Source of the DNA: Conidiobolus incongruus B7586
Taxonomy: Eukaryota; Entomophthoromycota; Entomophthoromycetes; Entomophthorales; Conidiobolaceae
NCBI GenBank assembly: GCA_000697335.1
Contig: JNEM01015064.1
Location: forward strand, 1 to 29,602
DNA length: 29,602 bases
Direction of reading: 5' to 3'
Shown: positions 13,421 to 27,690 of the stretch, piece by piece
Numbering within the stretch: position 1 is the stretch's first letter
Layout: each line of letters starts with the position of its first letter
The notes under the pieces: model-generated
What the model was told of the DNA's origin: nothing
Database searches by the model: none
The model's input: only the letters and a program-made list of their open reading frames with translations
Translations under genes and position numbers: made by a program

Positions 13421-14931
13421 CTCTTATTTATTAAATATTCAGCTTTATTGAAATAATAATTTATAAAAAATTAAAAAACAAAATTAAAGTAATATCGAAT
13501 TTGTATTAATATTCAAAAAGTGTTAAATATTCAAGATAATTAGTAAAAATAATTTGAGCTTAGTTAATTTTTAGATGAAAATGGATCAATTTATATGAGT
13601 TTTGCATTTGGTCAATGTATTCGGTCGTAAATGAAGTCATTCAATTTGATGAATATTTTATGCTGCTGTAAATTTTGGCGGTTGAAAATAATTATAAATT
13701 TTGATAAATTGTCACTTTAAGCCAATCAACTAAAAAACTCATCTTTTTCTAGTCCCTCGAAGTGGATTTTGTGGCCATTAAACATTCAATTCTAATTTAT
13801 TCAAATAATTCTTTATCTGGCGTATAATATTAATTTGAATTCATACTCATATCACTACAAATAAACGGTTGTTGAGGATTTGATAAAAATTTAATATATG
13901 CATATATAAAATCATTTCATTTTGTGAGTACTTCATCACTAATTATAATTATTAGAAATATTTTTATATGTGTAATAAATTAATTACAAATCATTCTATT
14001 GATTAAATTTGAATATCAATAAACTGATCATTCAAAAACTATTATCCTGGTCTACCATCTCAAATATATTTATTTTTTTAAATCCATAAATTATAAGTTT
14101 AATATTTTAATAATATACTTTTTAAAATATATTTTGAAAGAAAAATAATAAAACTGAATATAAAAATAAAAAGTATGAGCTACTTTTTATTAATTTTTGG
14201 TTATTTCAAAAATTAATTTTAATATATAGATTATTTAATAAGTATATTATTTTGCATAGATTTTGGAAATATTTGTGAATAGATCAATTGGTTTATATTA
14301 TATATTTTGGATTAAATATCTATTTATATCAATGTGTAATAGTTCAAACTCGTTATTTCAAGTTTTCCCTTGATATTTTTAGTGTATCAAATTAACTTTG
14401 AAAAATTACCCAATTTTGTTTTTTATATATTGAATCACTTTATTATTTGAATATTATGATATTAAATTCATTTAATTTACCTCAAAATTTTTTGAAAGTT
14501 GTAATATAGAAAATATACAATATTAAATTTGAAATTATTCCTTTAACATTTGTGCTTGGTTAGATCAAATTTAAATTTAAAAGGTAATTTAAAGAGAATA
14601 TGCAATTACCAAGAAAATTCTGAAAAAATGATTATAATACGAAAGCCGAAACACTGGATATTGTGAAGACAGAGAGATGCTAATTCTGGAATTGCTGTTG
14701 AATAGTATTTCTAATAAATATCATCTAAATCATGCTTATAATTAACTATAAAAATGTTCTTTATACGTATAATATATCTATCCGAGAACTGGTATTTCTA
14801 AAATATTTAGAAATTTCTGATTGTTTTAGTGTTATCTATTATAGTTACTATTCAAAGACTATTAATACAATTTTATTAAATGTAGTCAATATGGGTGATA
14901 GAAAATCTGATTGGAAACTCTAATAAAAATC
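13421..14931. other. intergenic between the two MAP kinase genes
   Basis: Upstream region of copy A and downstream region of copy B. The first 300 bases above copy A can be aligned in patches with the upstream region of copy B, so the duplication included the promoter. The rest is AT-rich. A short open frame at 14732-14923 is not supported by composition or similarity. Confidence 0.6.
13629..13682 (-). promoter_or_regulatory. conserved upstream block, copy A
   Basis: About 210-260 bp upstream of the start codon of copy A. It aligns with 16919-16973 upstream of copy B. On the gene's strand both share CCGCC, then AGCAT, then the exact 12-mer ATTCATCAAATT, then CATTTA. The block is better conserved than the DNA around it and may bind a shared regulator. 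No named site was recognised. Confidence 0.45.
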
Positions 14932-16696
<1,765 letters not shown>

Positions 16697-18894
16697 ACTT
16701 ATATTATTGACTATTTATTATTGATATGCAAGTAATAATTACGGAAGGATACTTAAAAACAGAATCAAAATAATATTAAATTTAGATTAACAAAATAATC
16801 AAAAGTAGTTAAATATTAGATTCAATTAGTTAATCGAAAATGATTTTAGCTTATTTAATTTTAAAAGGAACTGGGTTTAATTTATATGAAATTTGCATTC
16901 ATAAAATGTAACAAGTGCTAAATGGAGGTCTTTTAATTTGATGAATAATTAATGCTGGTGCCAATGTAGGCGGATCTAAAGAATTGGATTGTTATTCATT
17001 AGAAATAACTTTAATCCAATCAAATCAATTATCCTTTTATTTTAAATGAATTTTCACTGTTACGAGTTGATTATCACTTGTTTCAATTATCCAAATCAAT
17101 CTATTTAAAATTGATTAATTACTTAATTCAGATTCTTTGATGAATAATTTAGATTAAGCTTTTATGTACTTTCGCCATTGAATATATAATAAAGAATGTT
17201 TAACGTTTCACTAACTATATATTTCATTATTTTTGATTATTAAAAAAGAATTTCATACTTTATTTATAATCTTATATTTTAATGAAAAAAACCATTTCAA
17301 AAAATTCTTCGAAAAATCTGGGTATTTCAAAACTTATTAAAAAAGTTAAAGAATTTTTTCTTTTAATATTTATATTTTAATATCATATGTATTTAAATTA
17401 TAAATATAAACTGAATATTTGCCGGTATACAGCTTATTTAACGATTATTTTTGAAATATCATTTGATAGATCAATGCACAATAACCTGGAAGCTGGTAAT
17501 AGATATAAATGGATTGTTAAATGATCATACATTATCCAATATTATTTTCTGGATATCAACTTATCAAGATATAAAAATTAAATGTATTAAGCTTAAGTGT
17601 GAATTTTAATGTGCAGCTATTATTCTTAAACAGAAATTAAATTCGCAAATAATGATAAATACTGATTTGAAATTAGATTATTTAATATATTTATCATTTC
17701 GTCGTATTTCAATCATTAGTAACTAATGTATTATATATGGTGAATTTAGAAGTTAATGTTATTTTTTACCTGACTAATTTTTTAAAATTGTATTATATTT
17801 TATTATTTCTTTTATTAAATACAGTTAATGCGTTCTCATAAATCAACTTATTCGGAACTGCATATTTTCAATATTATGCAATGAAAATGTTATGACTTTT
17901 CTAAATAAAAAATATAGCATGAATTTAAACAATATCCAAATATTAGAGGTGGCGTTGGAAGCATTTTTCAACAAGTAAACTTTGAAATACCCTTTGAAAT
18001 AGTTTAATTATTATTATGTTTATTGATATTATATAGAAAAAAGTAAATATATTATTTAACCATTTGTATTAATCAATACAATTTAACAATCAATCTAATA
18101 TTTTCACCATTTCATCTTTTAATAAGCTTGAAATTTGATAACACTTTGCAATAGCAAAATGGTATTCGAACCCCAATCATGTTTTTCTGAGCAATTCAGG
18201 ATCTAGCAGTATGGTTATGTAATTCAAAATTTCATTAGCCCAAGTTTTCAAAATACTTTAAAATATATATATTATATTTGATACTCACTCTGGATAAAAT
18301 TTGACAGTTACAACAAAATTATATGAATATTTTAAATTTATAATATTTCAAAGCTATTTATAAATACATTTTTGAAATTTATTTACTAAAAATCATTAAC
18401 CAAGACATAATAATAAATGTGATTGTTAGACTGACCACATTGAATGTTATCAGAAAAAATCAATTGAGTCATCAATACTTCATTAACTTAAAACTTGTTT
18501 CAAAATGTGTTAGATTAAGAATTCTATTTTTACCTGATTTAGAATATAACAGTTATCTTTATAATTTGTTAATTTTTGATTGATTTAACTATTGTTTTGA
18601 ATAATCACTATTTCAGAAAGTAACTGAAAATTAATAATAACTGATATATATTTATACATATATTTCAATAATATTTAATAATAATATTTTATAAAATAAA
18701 TTTTTTTATTGATGCAAATAGATTAAATGTTGATGATTTAATTAAAAAGTATAACAAACTAAATCTATTTTAATGAATTAAATATCACTTTTGTAAAAAT
18801 TAAAATCATACAATAAATTGATGGTGAAATATCTAAAATATTTAACAAATGGCTTAATTTTATAATTATAGCTTAGCAATTGGTTTATTGTTAA
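16697..18894. other. intergenic, AT-rich
   Basis: Promoter side of MAP kinase copy B, then AT-rich DNA. The first 300 bases are partly alignable with the region upstream of copy A. A sequence like a Pol III B box (minus strand, near 18160-18175) was seen but has no tRNA fold around it. No gene was recognised. Confidence 0.5.
16919..16973 (-). promoter_or_regulatory. conserved upstream block, copy B
   Basis: About 220-280 bp upstream of the start codon; partner of 13629-13682. It shares CCGCC, AGCAT and the 12-mer ATTCATCAAATT on the gene's strand, at a similar distance from the ATG. Confidence 0.45.
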
Positions 18895-18967
18895 GGACGT
18901 GTTGACACAATGGTAATATGTCCGCCTCTAGAGCAGAAGACTGGAAATTCGAGTTTCTCAGGCTTCA
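18895..18967 (+). pseudogene. decayed tRNA-like sequence
   Basis: It has the length and order of a tRNA. An A-box-like TGACACAATGG (18903-18913) resembles the family's TGGCNNAATGG. A possible anticodon arm follows, TCCGC / loop CTCTAGA / GCAGA, with one mismatch. A B-box-like AATTCGAGTTT (18946-18956) stands where GGTTCGAGTCC is usual. Acceptor and D stems pair poorly. The departures from consensus in both boxes are G-to-A or C-to-T changes. In the loop the nominal anticodon is CTA, but similarity around it recalls an Arg(TCT) tRNA with a small shift. It is most likely a tRNA pseudogene or the head of a tRNA-derived SINE. Confidence 0.5.
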
Positions 18968-20766
18968 TTTTTAAAATTCTGTTCCAGTTCCTTTGATAGG
19001 GATGCCTTATATAATAAAAAGGTAAGCTAATATGTGACAATAATTTTAAATTAATCTTAAGCTAGATAAATACATTAATAACTATAGAATTGAACTTTTA
19101 TCAAATAATGAAAAATTCTAATAACTATCCTCAAATTCATTTGACCATTGATCACTCACCTTTATTTTTCAAAATTTAAAAAATGATATTAGTTAATTAT
19201 TTTAAACATTATAACCTGGATCCGTATATCAATTAAACTTCATTAATATTTTTATAATTAAATGCTTTATTCCTTATAAATCAAACTACCAATTGTATTA
19301 TTTGATTAAAATCATTAAGATTGATCATAAGTCTTTAATTTATATTCCATTATTTGTAAATTTGAATTTATTTACATTATTTTACAGTGAATTTCCGTTT
19401 GAAATAGTGGACTAAGGGTTTAATCAAATATTATATATTTTATAATTAATAAACTCAATGGGGATATTCATTGATATATACATATCGAAATAGTTATAAT
19501 TATCAGTTGCTAATCGGTTCACAAATTGAAAATTTTAACTAATTTTAAAATTCTGAATTGCACTATTTCTTTAAAAATTTGTAAAATTTAATATACAAAT
19601 ACAAAATTAAAAAATTCTATGTATTTTAGTCCAATTTATTAATATTAAAAATGACTTAAACAAAATTTGAATAATTTAAATATAATATTTTAATATTTAT
19701 ATGGTAAAAAATTTTGTGGTATATTATTCAAATTTTATGTGAATTGTCAATTTATCTAAATTATCAAAAAATAAAATTTGTATTTTTTTTACAAAGCACT
19801 CATATTTAATCATTATAACAGCCAATTCAAAATGAAAACAACCTTTAACTGACAATAATAATTATAATTACCAAATTATTTAAATTTATTGATCGAATCA
19901 TGATGATATAATGTGTACGATCCTTGGTGTGGAGTAGATATGTTTGAAAATTGGTCAATCTATTGACAAAATTTGCTAAATTTTTAAACTCCTACGATTG
20001 GTTGCACCTTAAATCTTATTTCTAAATTTGTAATAAACTAGTTTCAATCCCTGGAAACCAATTGGCTGCCTGTGGTTTCGGAAGAATTTGGAACAGATTG
20101 ATAAGCTCAATTGATTTGGGACTGGGGATGGAACATGCCAATCCATTCACAAGTGCTCAATTGGGAAGGTACGTACTTGTTCAATTGAATTGAAATGATC
20201 ACGGGTTAGTTGCCTCGATTATACTATGAATTCATGAATGCCGATAGATGATAGCCGATAGATCTAATGAAAATCAACAAAACTTTATCTTTGTGCATGC
20301 TAGCCACTTGTTGACATTGTTATAATCATATTTAAACCTCCCAAATCGCTCAATATCTAAGATTTCGAACTTTTATCAAGGATATTAAGTCAGTTACCAT
20401 TAACTTCAAGCTGATCTTATCTTGTACCATTCTTCTTATCAAGTATACTAATATTGACAAAGAAAGAATCATCCGCTAAATTGAATCTACTTATTAATAG
20501 TTTTTTATCCAATATTGGCAACTATTACTTCGTTTCAAACAGTTTTAATTCACAGAAACTGGTGAATTTTAATTTGATTTATTGGCTTAAGTTTCGTGGC
20601 TAATTAGGTTGAGATTATTGTTATTATTATTTTAAAGGTTCGATCGTTTTTACAAAGTTCGTTCTTTCGTATATCTTCTTTTTTATTGTTTAATTAATAG
20701 TTTTTTTGAGTTGAAAAATTTGTATTTTGTATATATTAACACACATATTTGGATATTGAATGAAAT
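18968..20766. other. intergenic and CCH1 upstream region
   Basis: AT-rich until about 19900, then less so up to the CCH1 start. No open frame with family similarity was found. The region 19900-20500 may hold the CCH1 promoter or an untranslated leader; it contains the short motifs listed at 20058-20263. Confidence 0.5.
20058..20263. promoter_or_regulatory. CCAAT and GATA motifs upstream of CCH1
   Basis: Three CCAAT/ATTGG pentamers occur here: the palindrome CCAATTGG (20058-20065), CCAAT at 20138-20142 and ATTGG at 20160-20164. A direct repeat GCCGATAGAT follows (20240-20249 and 20254-20263) with several GATAG cores. These could bind CCAAT-complex and GATA factors. They lie about 500-700 bp upstream of the CCH1 ATG, and the evidence is motif content only. 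Confidence 0.25.
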
Positions 20767-23700
20767 ATGTCATCAAATAGCAAAAAATCGTCAAAGGAGT
20801 CATTGAAAAATACGGAATTAAATATCAATAATATTGAAGATAACTATATTATGAACGGTGGCGAAAATACATCATACAATGATGGAGGGTCACCGATAGC
20901 GGAAAGTTATCAATCGGAAATAGAATATGATATTGATAGTATAAATGTGGTGCAAATAAATGACGGAAGTCAAAATTCGGAGAGTCCAATAGAATTTGAA
21001 CTGGATCAAACTTCGCCAATACCAGATTTCGACGAAGCGTTGATAAGAACTACACAATCGAAGCAGAAGGAATCTATCAGTCGAGAATCGTCGGAGGCGC
21101 ATAGTGCTAGGTCCAGCAAGGATTCTTTCGATTCGTCAGTACGCAAATATAAACTGTTCTCCAGATTCAAGGATAATGCGCCAAAGAATAATTTAATCCC
21201 GACATCTACTACATTGGTAGCATTACTGGGAGGAAAATCTCTGGGATATTTCGATCCCAATCACCCTTTGAGACTTCATTTGGCGAATTTTTTTCACAAT
21301 CCTTTCACCAAAATATTTATTAATTTTTTGATTTTACTGAATTGGTTACTCTTGGTCATTCAGCATTGGGAGCCTGAAAAGAGAATCAATAAATTCGGTG
21401 AGAGTAGGTCGGATTACGGCATTTTAGTTATTCAATTGTTCTACATCCTAGAACTTGCAGGAAAGGTGGTCGTTTTCGGCTTTGTGAAAAATCCACCGCC
21501 GATTAGGAGGCAGGGACGGACGCAGGCGGAGACTGAAGAGTTGAAAGATTTGCTCGCGCGCAACATTCACGGAGTGTCTGCGCACTTCATCCCACACCTG
21601 TCATACCTCAACGACCCATTGAATCGAATCGACTTTATAGCGATATCAAGCTACTGGATCGATTTCATCCTGACTTTTGCGGTGCCCAATCATCAAGTGT
21701 TCATCTTTAAGATGCTGAGCACAATCCGACCCATCCGACTCCTCATCACGACGAGATCCGTATCAGTGATTATCCAATCGCTGATTAATTCTAAATCCGT
21801 TCTAATTAATATCTGTTTCTTTCTCGTGTACTTCTTCATCCTTTTCGCCCTTTTCGGCAGATTGCTGTTCGATGGGAAGTTGAGGGGAAGGTGCTTCACT
21901 GCAGATACCCAGAAGTTGGTGTACCCTTTGAAGTTTTGTATTGGGCACTTTACTGATAAAAGTCACAATTATAATAAAGCCGATTACTTGAATGGTCAGG
22001 TTTTGCCGTGGACAGATGGCTACATTTGTCGATTTGGCCAAATATGCAAAGTAAGCAATCATAAACCAAACATTTGACATTTAGCTTATCTAATTTTTTA
22101 GGACGTTGGCAATCCGTGGGGAGGGTACTACGGCTTCGACAATTTTTTTGCCTCGCTACTGATTATGTATCAAATTGCCATGATGCAAAAATGGAGTCAT
22201 CTGCTATATAATCTCATGGAAGTGGACTCCTGGTTGGTAATCCTCTTCTTCATACTCAGCATTCTGATCCTCTATTACTGGCTATTCACATTGTTCGTGG
22301 CAGTCATCACTCGAATGTTCGGCAAAACTAAGGAGGACAACATACGTCTCATGGCGCTAATATCTCGAAAGTCGGCGAAACTAGAGCAGAATGCGGAAGA
22401 TAGCTCGAGTTGGGATATTAAAGTGGAGGCGCGAAAAGAGCACATGGATATCTTTCATTCCGACCTTGACTACGACAACATTTACTCAAGTTTTCTCAAG
22501 GTGGTCAATCAGGGGAGGTACTGGTTCTATAAAATCACAGGAAAGGCTGATAGGTACAATATCGACGAAGACGAATTCAACTTGACATGGGGCCAGTTCA
22601 AAAATCAGTTGAAAGTTGGTGAGGCTTTCGATCCTTTGAAAAAGAATATGAATACTACCAATAAAGGTGTGAGGCTCATTTTCAAAAATCTGAGATTGCA
22701 TTACTTGGTACCTTGGATTGGGTTTATCAAATTCGTTGGCAGGTTCCTAATCATTATGGAGTTGATATGTTTATGTTTGATCGACCCCAGTTCCATGGTG
22801 AGTTTTGGTATGATTGGATTCTTCACATTTCTATTCGACATAGAAATCGGATTGCGTATAGTGATCAAACTGAGTGTTTACGGCTCGCCCCGTCAAGTTT
22901 CGATCACCTTCAAAGACAAATTCGACGTGGTGTTGGAATGCATCAACACCATTATCGCTCTCATTCCACCTCAGTTCCTCGGTATTTTCAATCATTCGCT
23001 CACCTTTTTCTCCATCTTGAGATTCTATCGACTGTTGGCATTTTTGCCAAGTGTCAGAAATCTACTCAAAATCGTAGCGAGTAGATATCGAGGTATATTC
23101 GATTTGGCATGTTTTATAATACTGTCATTCTTGGCGTGCGTACCCATGGGTATGGTAATTCTGGGAGGAATTCAACCGAAATTTTCGCTTGTAGAACCCG
23201 TGGATATGAATTTCAACAACTTTCGAAGTACGGTGCTATCACTGGTCCAAATCTTCTCTGGGGAGGATTGGGGTCAATTGATGTATCGATACATGGAATC
23301 AGTCGGTAATATCCCCATGGCCACTCTCATTGCACTATTCATTATTGTCTGGTCCGGATTCTCGACTTTTGTACTCCTAAATCTGTTTATCGCCATCACT
23401 ATGGAGGGTTTTGAAATTGTCGAACACTCTAAGAAAAGTGAGCAAGTGTCCAGCTATGTTGATAAAGTGAGTAAATCCAGATTTGGAGATTGCGAAATGG
23501 ATCTTCAAAGAAAATTAAGGTATTATAGTTATTTAAATTGATTAATAATGATATTTATTTCATCATTTAGAAATTTGATCCCTTCCAAACTCCATAATTA
23601 CTCCCGAATTGGTCCCTTGCCAAACTCCGTAGCTCTCTCCTTACCAATTGAAGTGCAAAAAGAGCACTTTGATAAGAGTGCAGTCGCTCAGGTAAATTCA

Positions 23701-26700
23701 ATTACATTATAGTTACCAACTTTTTATTAATACAATTGAAATAGATTCAAAGCTTTAGCGACCGATTCAATCTTCGAGGATGTTTCGGATGGCTCCGAGG
23801 ACTCATATACACCAATTACGACTATAACAAGTTAGAATCCTCGATAAGGTCACCTTCGTCAGTAGCGAGCACTATTCATGAATTGAAATCGAATTCAAGG
23901 TAATTATTTTGATTTAATGAAAAATATTTTAAAAAGCAGTCGCATTGTTAATTTCAATCAAATTACAATATACTTATCTAATGAAACAATCTAGAATGTC
24001 GACAACTGGATCCGAATCCATGAACAAGGAAGATTCCGTAGCCACTTACGAAACCATGCGTCAAAGTATCCTGCCCCCATTGGAGAAGAGCAATGGCGAC
24101 CGCGAAATCATTGCCGAGTACATCAAACTCGAATTTCCTGTGAGGACTTGGCTAATCTTTCAATTCCATCACCGTTGGCGTCGGTTCTGCTGCTGGCTGC
24201 TAAAGGACGATCCCCAGCTGCAGAAGAACTTGGACAGCTTTTCGAGCGCCAGAACGACACAGAGCTGGAAGTGTACACCCTTTAATATTTACGACTTTTT
24301 GATCTGGTTGATGAATTTGATTAATGTAATTTTGGCTGCGATCGATACTCCGTATTCCGCTAAGACTCAGCCAGAATCATATTCCAAAACCATTCAGGTG
24401 TTAACAATTGTGGTAACGTTGATATTCACGTTGGAATTTGCTATTATCACCACCGCTATAGGCTTTTGGTTTACCAAGAATTCGTACTTGAGTCAGTTTT
24501 GGAAGCGTTTGGATTTTGTAGTATTATTGCTAATGTGGATTGATGTGTCTATTAGTTTGAGTGGACCTTCCCACCACACTCGCCTCTGGTTCGCAATGAA
24601 AAGTTTTCGAACTTTGCGTCTAATCTCCCTGAGCCCTATCTTACAAAATACCATTTATACACTTTTCGTAAGTGGATTTCGAGGGATTTTGGACGTCGTT
24701 ATCTTTCTCCTTTTCTTTGCAATTCCTTACTCCATCTACGGCTACCTCCTGTTCTCGGGCCTGTTGATGCGATGTAATGCGGATGATGTCAAATTTATGG
24801 AACAGTGTCAAGGTCTTTTCATATCGCCCAGATCCGGCATTCTAGTGAGTAGAGTGTGGGCGAATCCAGATAACTTCAATTTCGACTCCTTCAGTTCTAG
24901 TCTCGTCATGCATCTCGAAATTTTGAGTCGAGAGCGTTGGGTCCACGTCATGGGAATGGCGATGGATATTATGGGCCCAGGACTTCAACCCGTTCAAGAC
25001 GCCAGCTGGTACACTAGTTTATATTTTGTGACGTACTTCTTATTCGGAAGTGTTTTCGTATTGACTATGTTTATTACAGTAGTAATTGAGAATTATCGAA
25101 GATTTACAGGTGTATCATTGTTGACAGCTGATCAAAGGCGATATATCGATCTCAAAAAGCAAATCAGTTCGGTGAATCCTTCAAAACAACCACCAACCGT
25201 ACCTACCAGCAAGTATCAGAGACTATGCTACGAGCTTGCCACTGAAAAGCATAGTATTTTACACACTTCCACCACGGCTTTATTGATGTTAATTGCATTG
25301 TGTTTAATATTGCAATACCAGGGTCAAAGTCCCACGTACAAGCTCATTCTTAGCTCATTTATTTTCATATGTACATTGGCACTAACTATTGAAATTCCAA
25401 TCGTTTGGGTGGGGTTAGGTCCACGAAACTTCTGGGCCAAACGTTGGAATGTACTTTATTACTGTGCCCTCGTCATTACAGCTTGCGTCAATATTTTTGA
25501 TGTCGCATTCTATCAAAACATTTTGGCGGATTTTATCGGTAGAATTTGTCAAACCATGCTACTATTAAAACTAATTGTGAAAAGTGATCGTCTACTGCAA
25601 TTGGCTAATATTTTACTAGCGAGTTCCAGAGATCTGATGAATTTCGGTATGGTGGTGGGTACTGTAATGCTATTCTTTTCCATTCTGCTAATTCAGACAT
25701 TCGGCCTGACAAAATTGGGTCCCAACGGATCGGAGTATATCAACTTCCGCAATTGGATTAATTCCTTCATTCTAATTCTGAAAATGACTACGGGTGAAGA
25801 CTGGAATGAAATCATGCATGACTATACTATCCAAGCACCGCATTGCGTCCTGGGGAAATCGTACCTGGAGTCGGACTGCGGCAGCAAGAGTATCGCTTAC
25901 GTCATCTTTTTGGCGTATAATGTGATTTCCATGTATATTTTAATGAATATGCTAATTGTTCTAGTCCTCGAAAATTTCTCCTTCTGTTACGATATCACTG
26001 CTTCGTTCGATCTCCTGACCAGAGATGAAATTCGAAAATTTAAAGGCCTCTGGAAGCAGATTGACCCCGATATGACTGGAAAGGTGAACGCTGATAAAAT
26101 CATTAAAATTATGAAGGCTGAAGATAACTACTTGGACTGCAAGTTGTATCCCAAAAACCTTCAGGTGTACAGCTTACTTAGTGAATACAGTCTGCTGAAG
26201 AAGACGAAATGGACAGTACCTGCTAGAATTGACGTGGATGGCAAATTGGTCAAATTGCAACTGCAGTCGACGAAATTGAAGCGGAATGGTAAATGGATTT
26301 TGGATGCGATTCCGAATGAAGAAATCATTGAGTATATGAAATGGGTTCAAAACAAGGTGAGCAGTGAAAACTGGGCCGCAAGGGTGAGGAATGGTACATT
26401 TAGTTTATGTCGACGCAAATTCAACATCACATACTATCAATTTCAATTCCTCACCGAGGACCACTCCAAAGACGATGGCGAAATTGGCGATATTACATAC
26501 TCCGGAAACCATAGAGATCTCCCTAGGAATCCCATTTCCATTCATGATTGCTTGAAACTCATCTGTCAAGTGAATATAATCGAACCCGAGAATTGTTTCT
26601 TAATTGATGAATTATTGCAGTATAAAACTTGGTACAATCGCCATCTATTCAGGTATCAACACGAATTGCTACTCGGTCTCGTGAAAACTTACCTCAGTCG

Positions 26701-27475
26701 CAAGCACTTTAAAATGATTCTAGATATTTCCAACGGAATTATGGATTTTAGCGCTGCCAATAGGGCTAGTCAAATTAATATGCCGCATTTGGTCCCTCAA
26801 ATTATGTCAAAGGATGTCTCTCTTTCAATGGGGTCATCTATCAGTCGTCAATTAAGTAATCAGTCCAGCACTGGAACTAGATCGGAACGCGGTTATCTCT
26901 CCAGAGAAATGGAGCATATCAATTCGGCATTGAGTGAGCCCATATCCATTGCGAGCGAAGCCTCGCATGATGGGTTCCAAAGCTTTAGCACCTGCCACTG
27001 GAATAATATCCTCAAAGTCAGTGGCGACGATGACGACCTGTGCATCATCGATGACGGTAGCCTATATGACGACAGATTCAGCACGGACGATGATTTGAAC
27101 ATGGACGTGTCTGCAGATAAGGGCGCATTGATTAATGATGAATACAGTCTTCCGGATAATAGCTATATCCATAAAGACAATTTGGACACTAGTGACCAAA
27201 TTGATATGAAGGATATTGATGACTCCTACATATCGGCAGTTGGCGATGTTGAAGTTGGGTTAAGCAAGAACTCGGATGCCACATTGTCAGACCCCCACAA
27301 TCCATCACCAGTACCCGAAATCGTCGTCAGCGAACCTAAACTGACATATGGCTCCATCGATCCATTGAAGATAGACGATGAAGATGAAGCAATGTTTACG
27401 GAGGATGAAGATCATCAAGGAAACTACCATCAACTCAGAACAGACGATATTGCATACGAATCGGACGAAAATTAA
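20767..27475 (+). CDS. CCH1: high-affinity voltage-gated calcium channel
   Basis: Pore subunit of the fungal plasma-membrane Ca2+ channel, which works with Mid1 in calcium influx after pheromone, cell-wall or ER stress. Exons are 20767-22050, 22102-23519, 23571-23691, 23745-23899 and 23995-27475; they join into 2152 residues. A Ser/Asn-rich cytosolic N-terminus (1-170) precedes four six-helix repeats: I about 180-510, II 630-865, III 1085-1365, IV 1410-1655. Pore-filter positions are Gln457 (MMQKW), Glu816 (SGEDW), Glu1306 (SRERW) and Glu1594 (TGEDW). The S4 segments are weakly charged (for example RPIRLLITTR and RTLRLISL). After repeat IV comes an EF-hand-like loop (from about 1683, DPDMTGKV) whose last position is Lys rather than Glu. 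A very acidic Asp/Glu/Ser-rich tail (from about 1990) follows. Animal calcium channels have Glu or Asp in all four filters. Codons look richer in G and C than in the neighbouring genes. Confidence 0.95.
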
Positions 27476-27690
27476 AATACCAATTAATTAAAGCAGTAGA
27501 TTTAAAATACATCTTTATTCAAAATTTCTAGCATATAATTATTTAATAAAAAATCATATTTTAACTCATATAATCTACCATTATAAAATTGAAATTTTTT
27601 ATTAGATTAAGCATTTCAATTATATAGAATATATGGGATCGTTGAAATTTGTTAAAATATCAATTATTATTTCAATATAATATATATAAT
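27476..27690. terminator. convergent 3' region of CCH1 and HIS2
   Basis: A 215-bp AT-rich gap between two stop codons facing each other. It must hold the cleavage/polyadenylation signals of both genes, and their 3' UTRs may overlap. AATAAA lies at about 27544-27549 on the plus strand. Confidence 0.5.

Noticed and set aside
14732-14923. 63-codon open frame between the MAP kinase genes
   Set aside because: No similarity, AT-driven composition, and it runs up to the 3' end of copy B on the other strand.
18160-18175. B-box-like GGGGTTCGAATACC on the minus strand
   Set aside because: T stem, anticodon arm and acceptor do not pair at tRNA spacing; probably chance.
26893-27102. Open frame antisense to the acidic tail of CCH1
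   Set aside because: A shadow of the Asp/Glu/Ser-rich coding strand, with no independent support.
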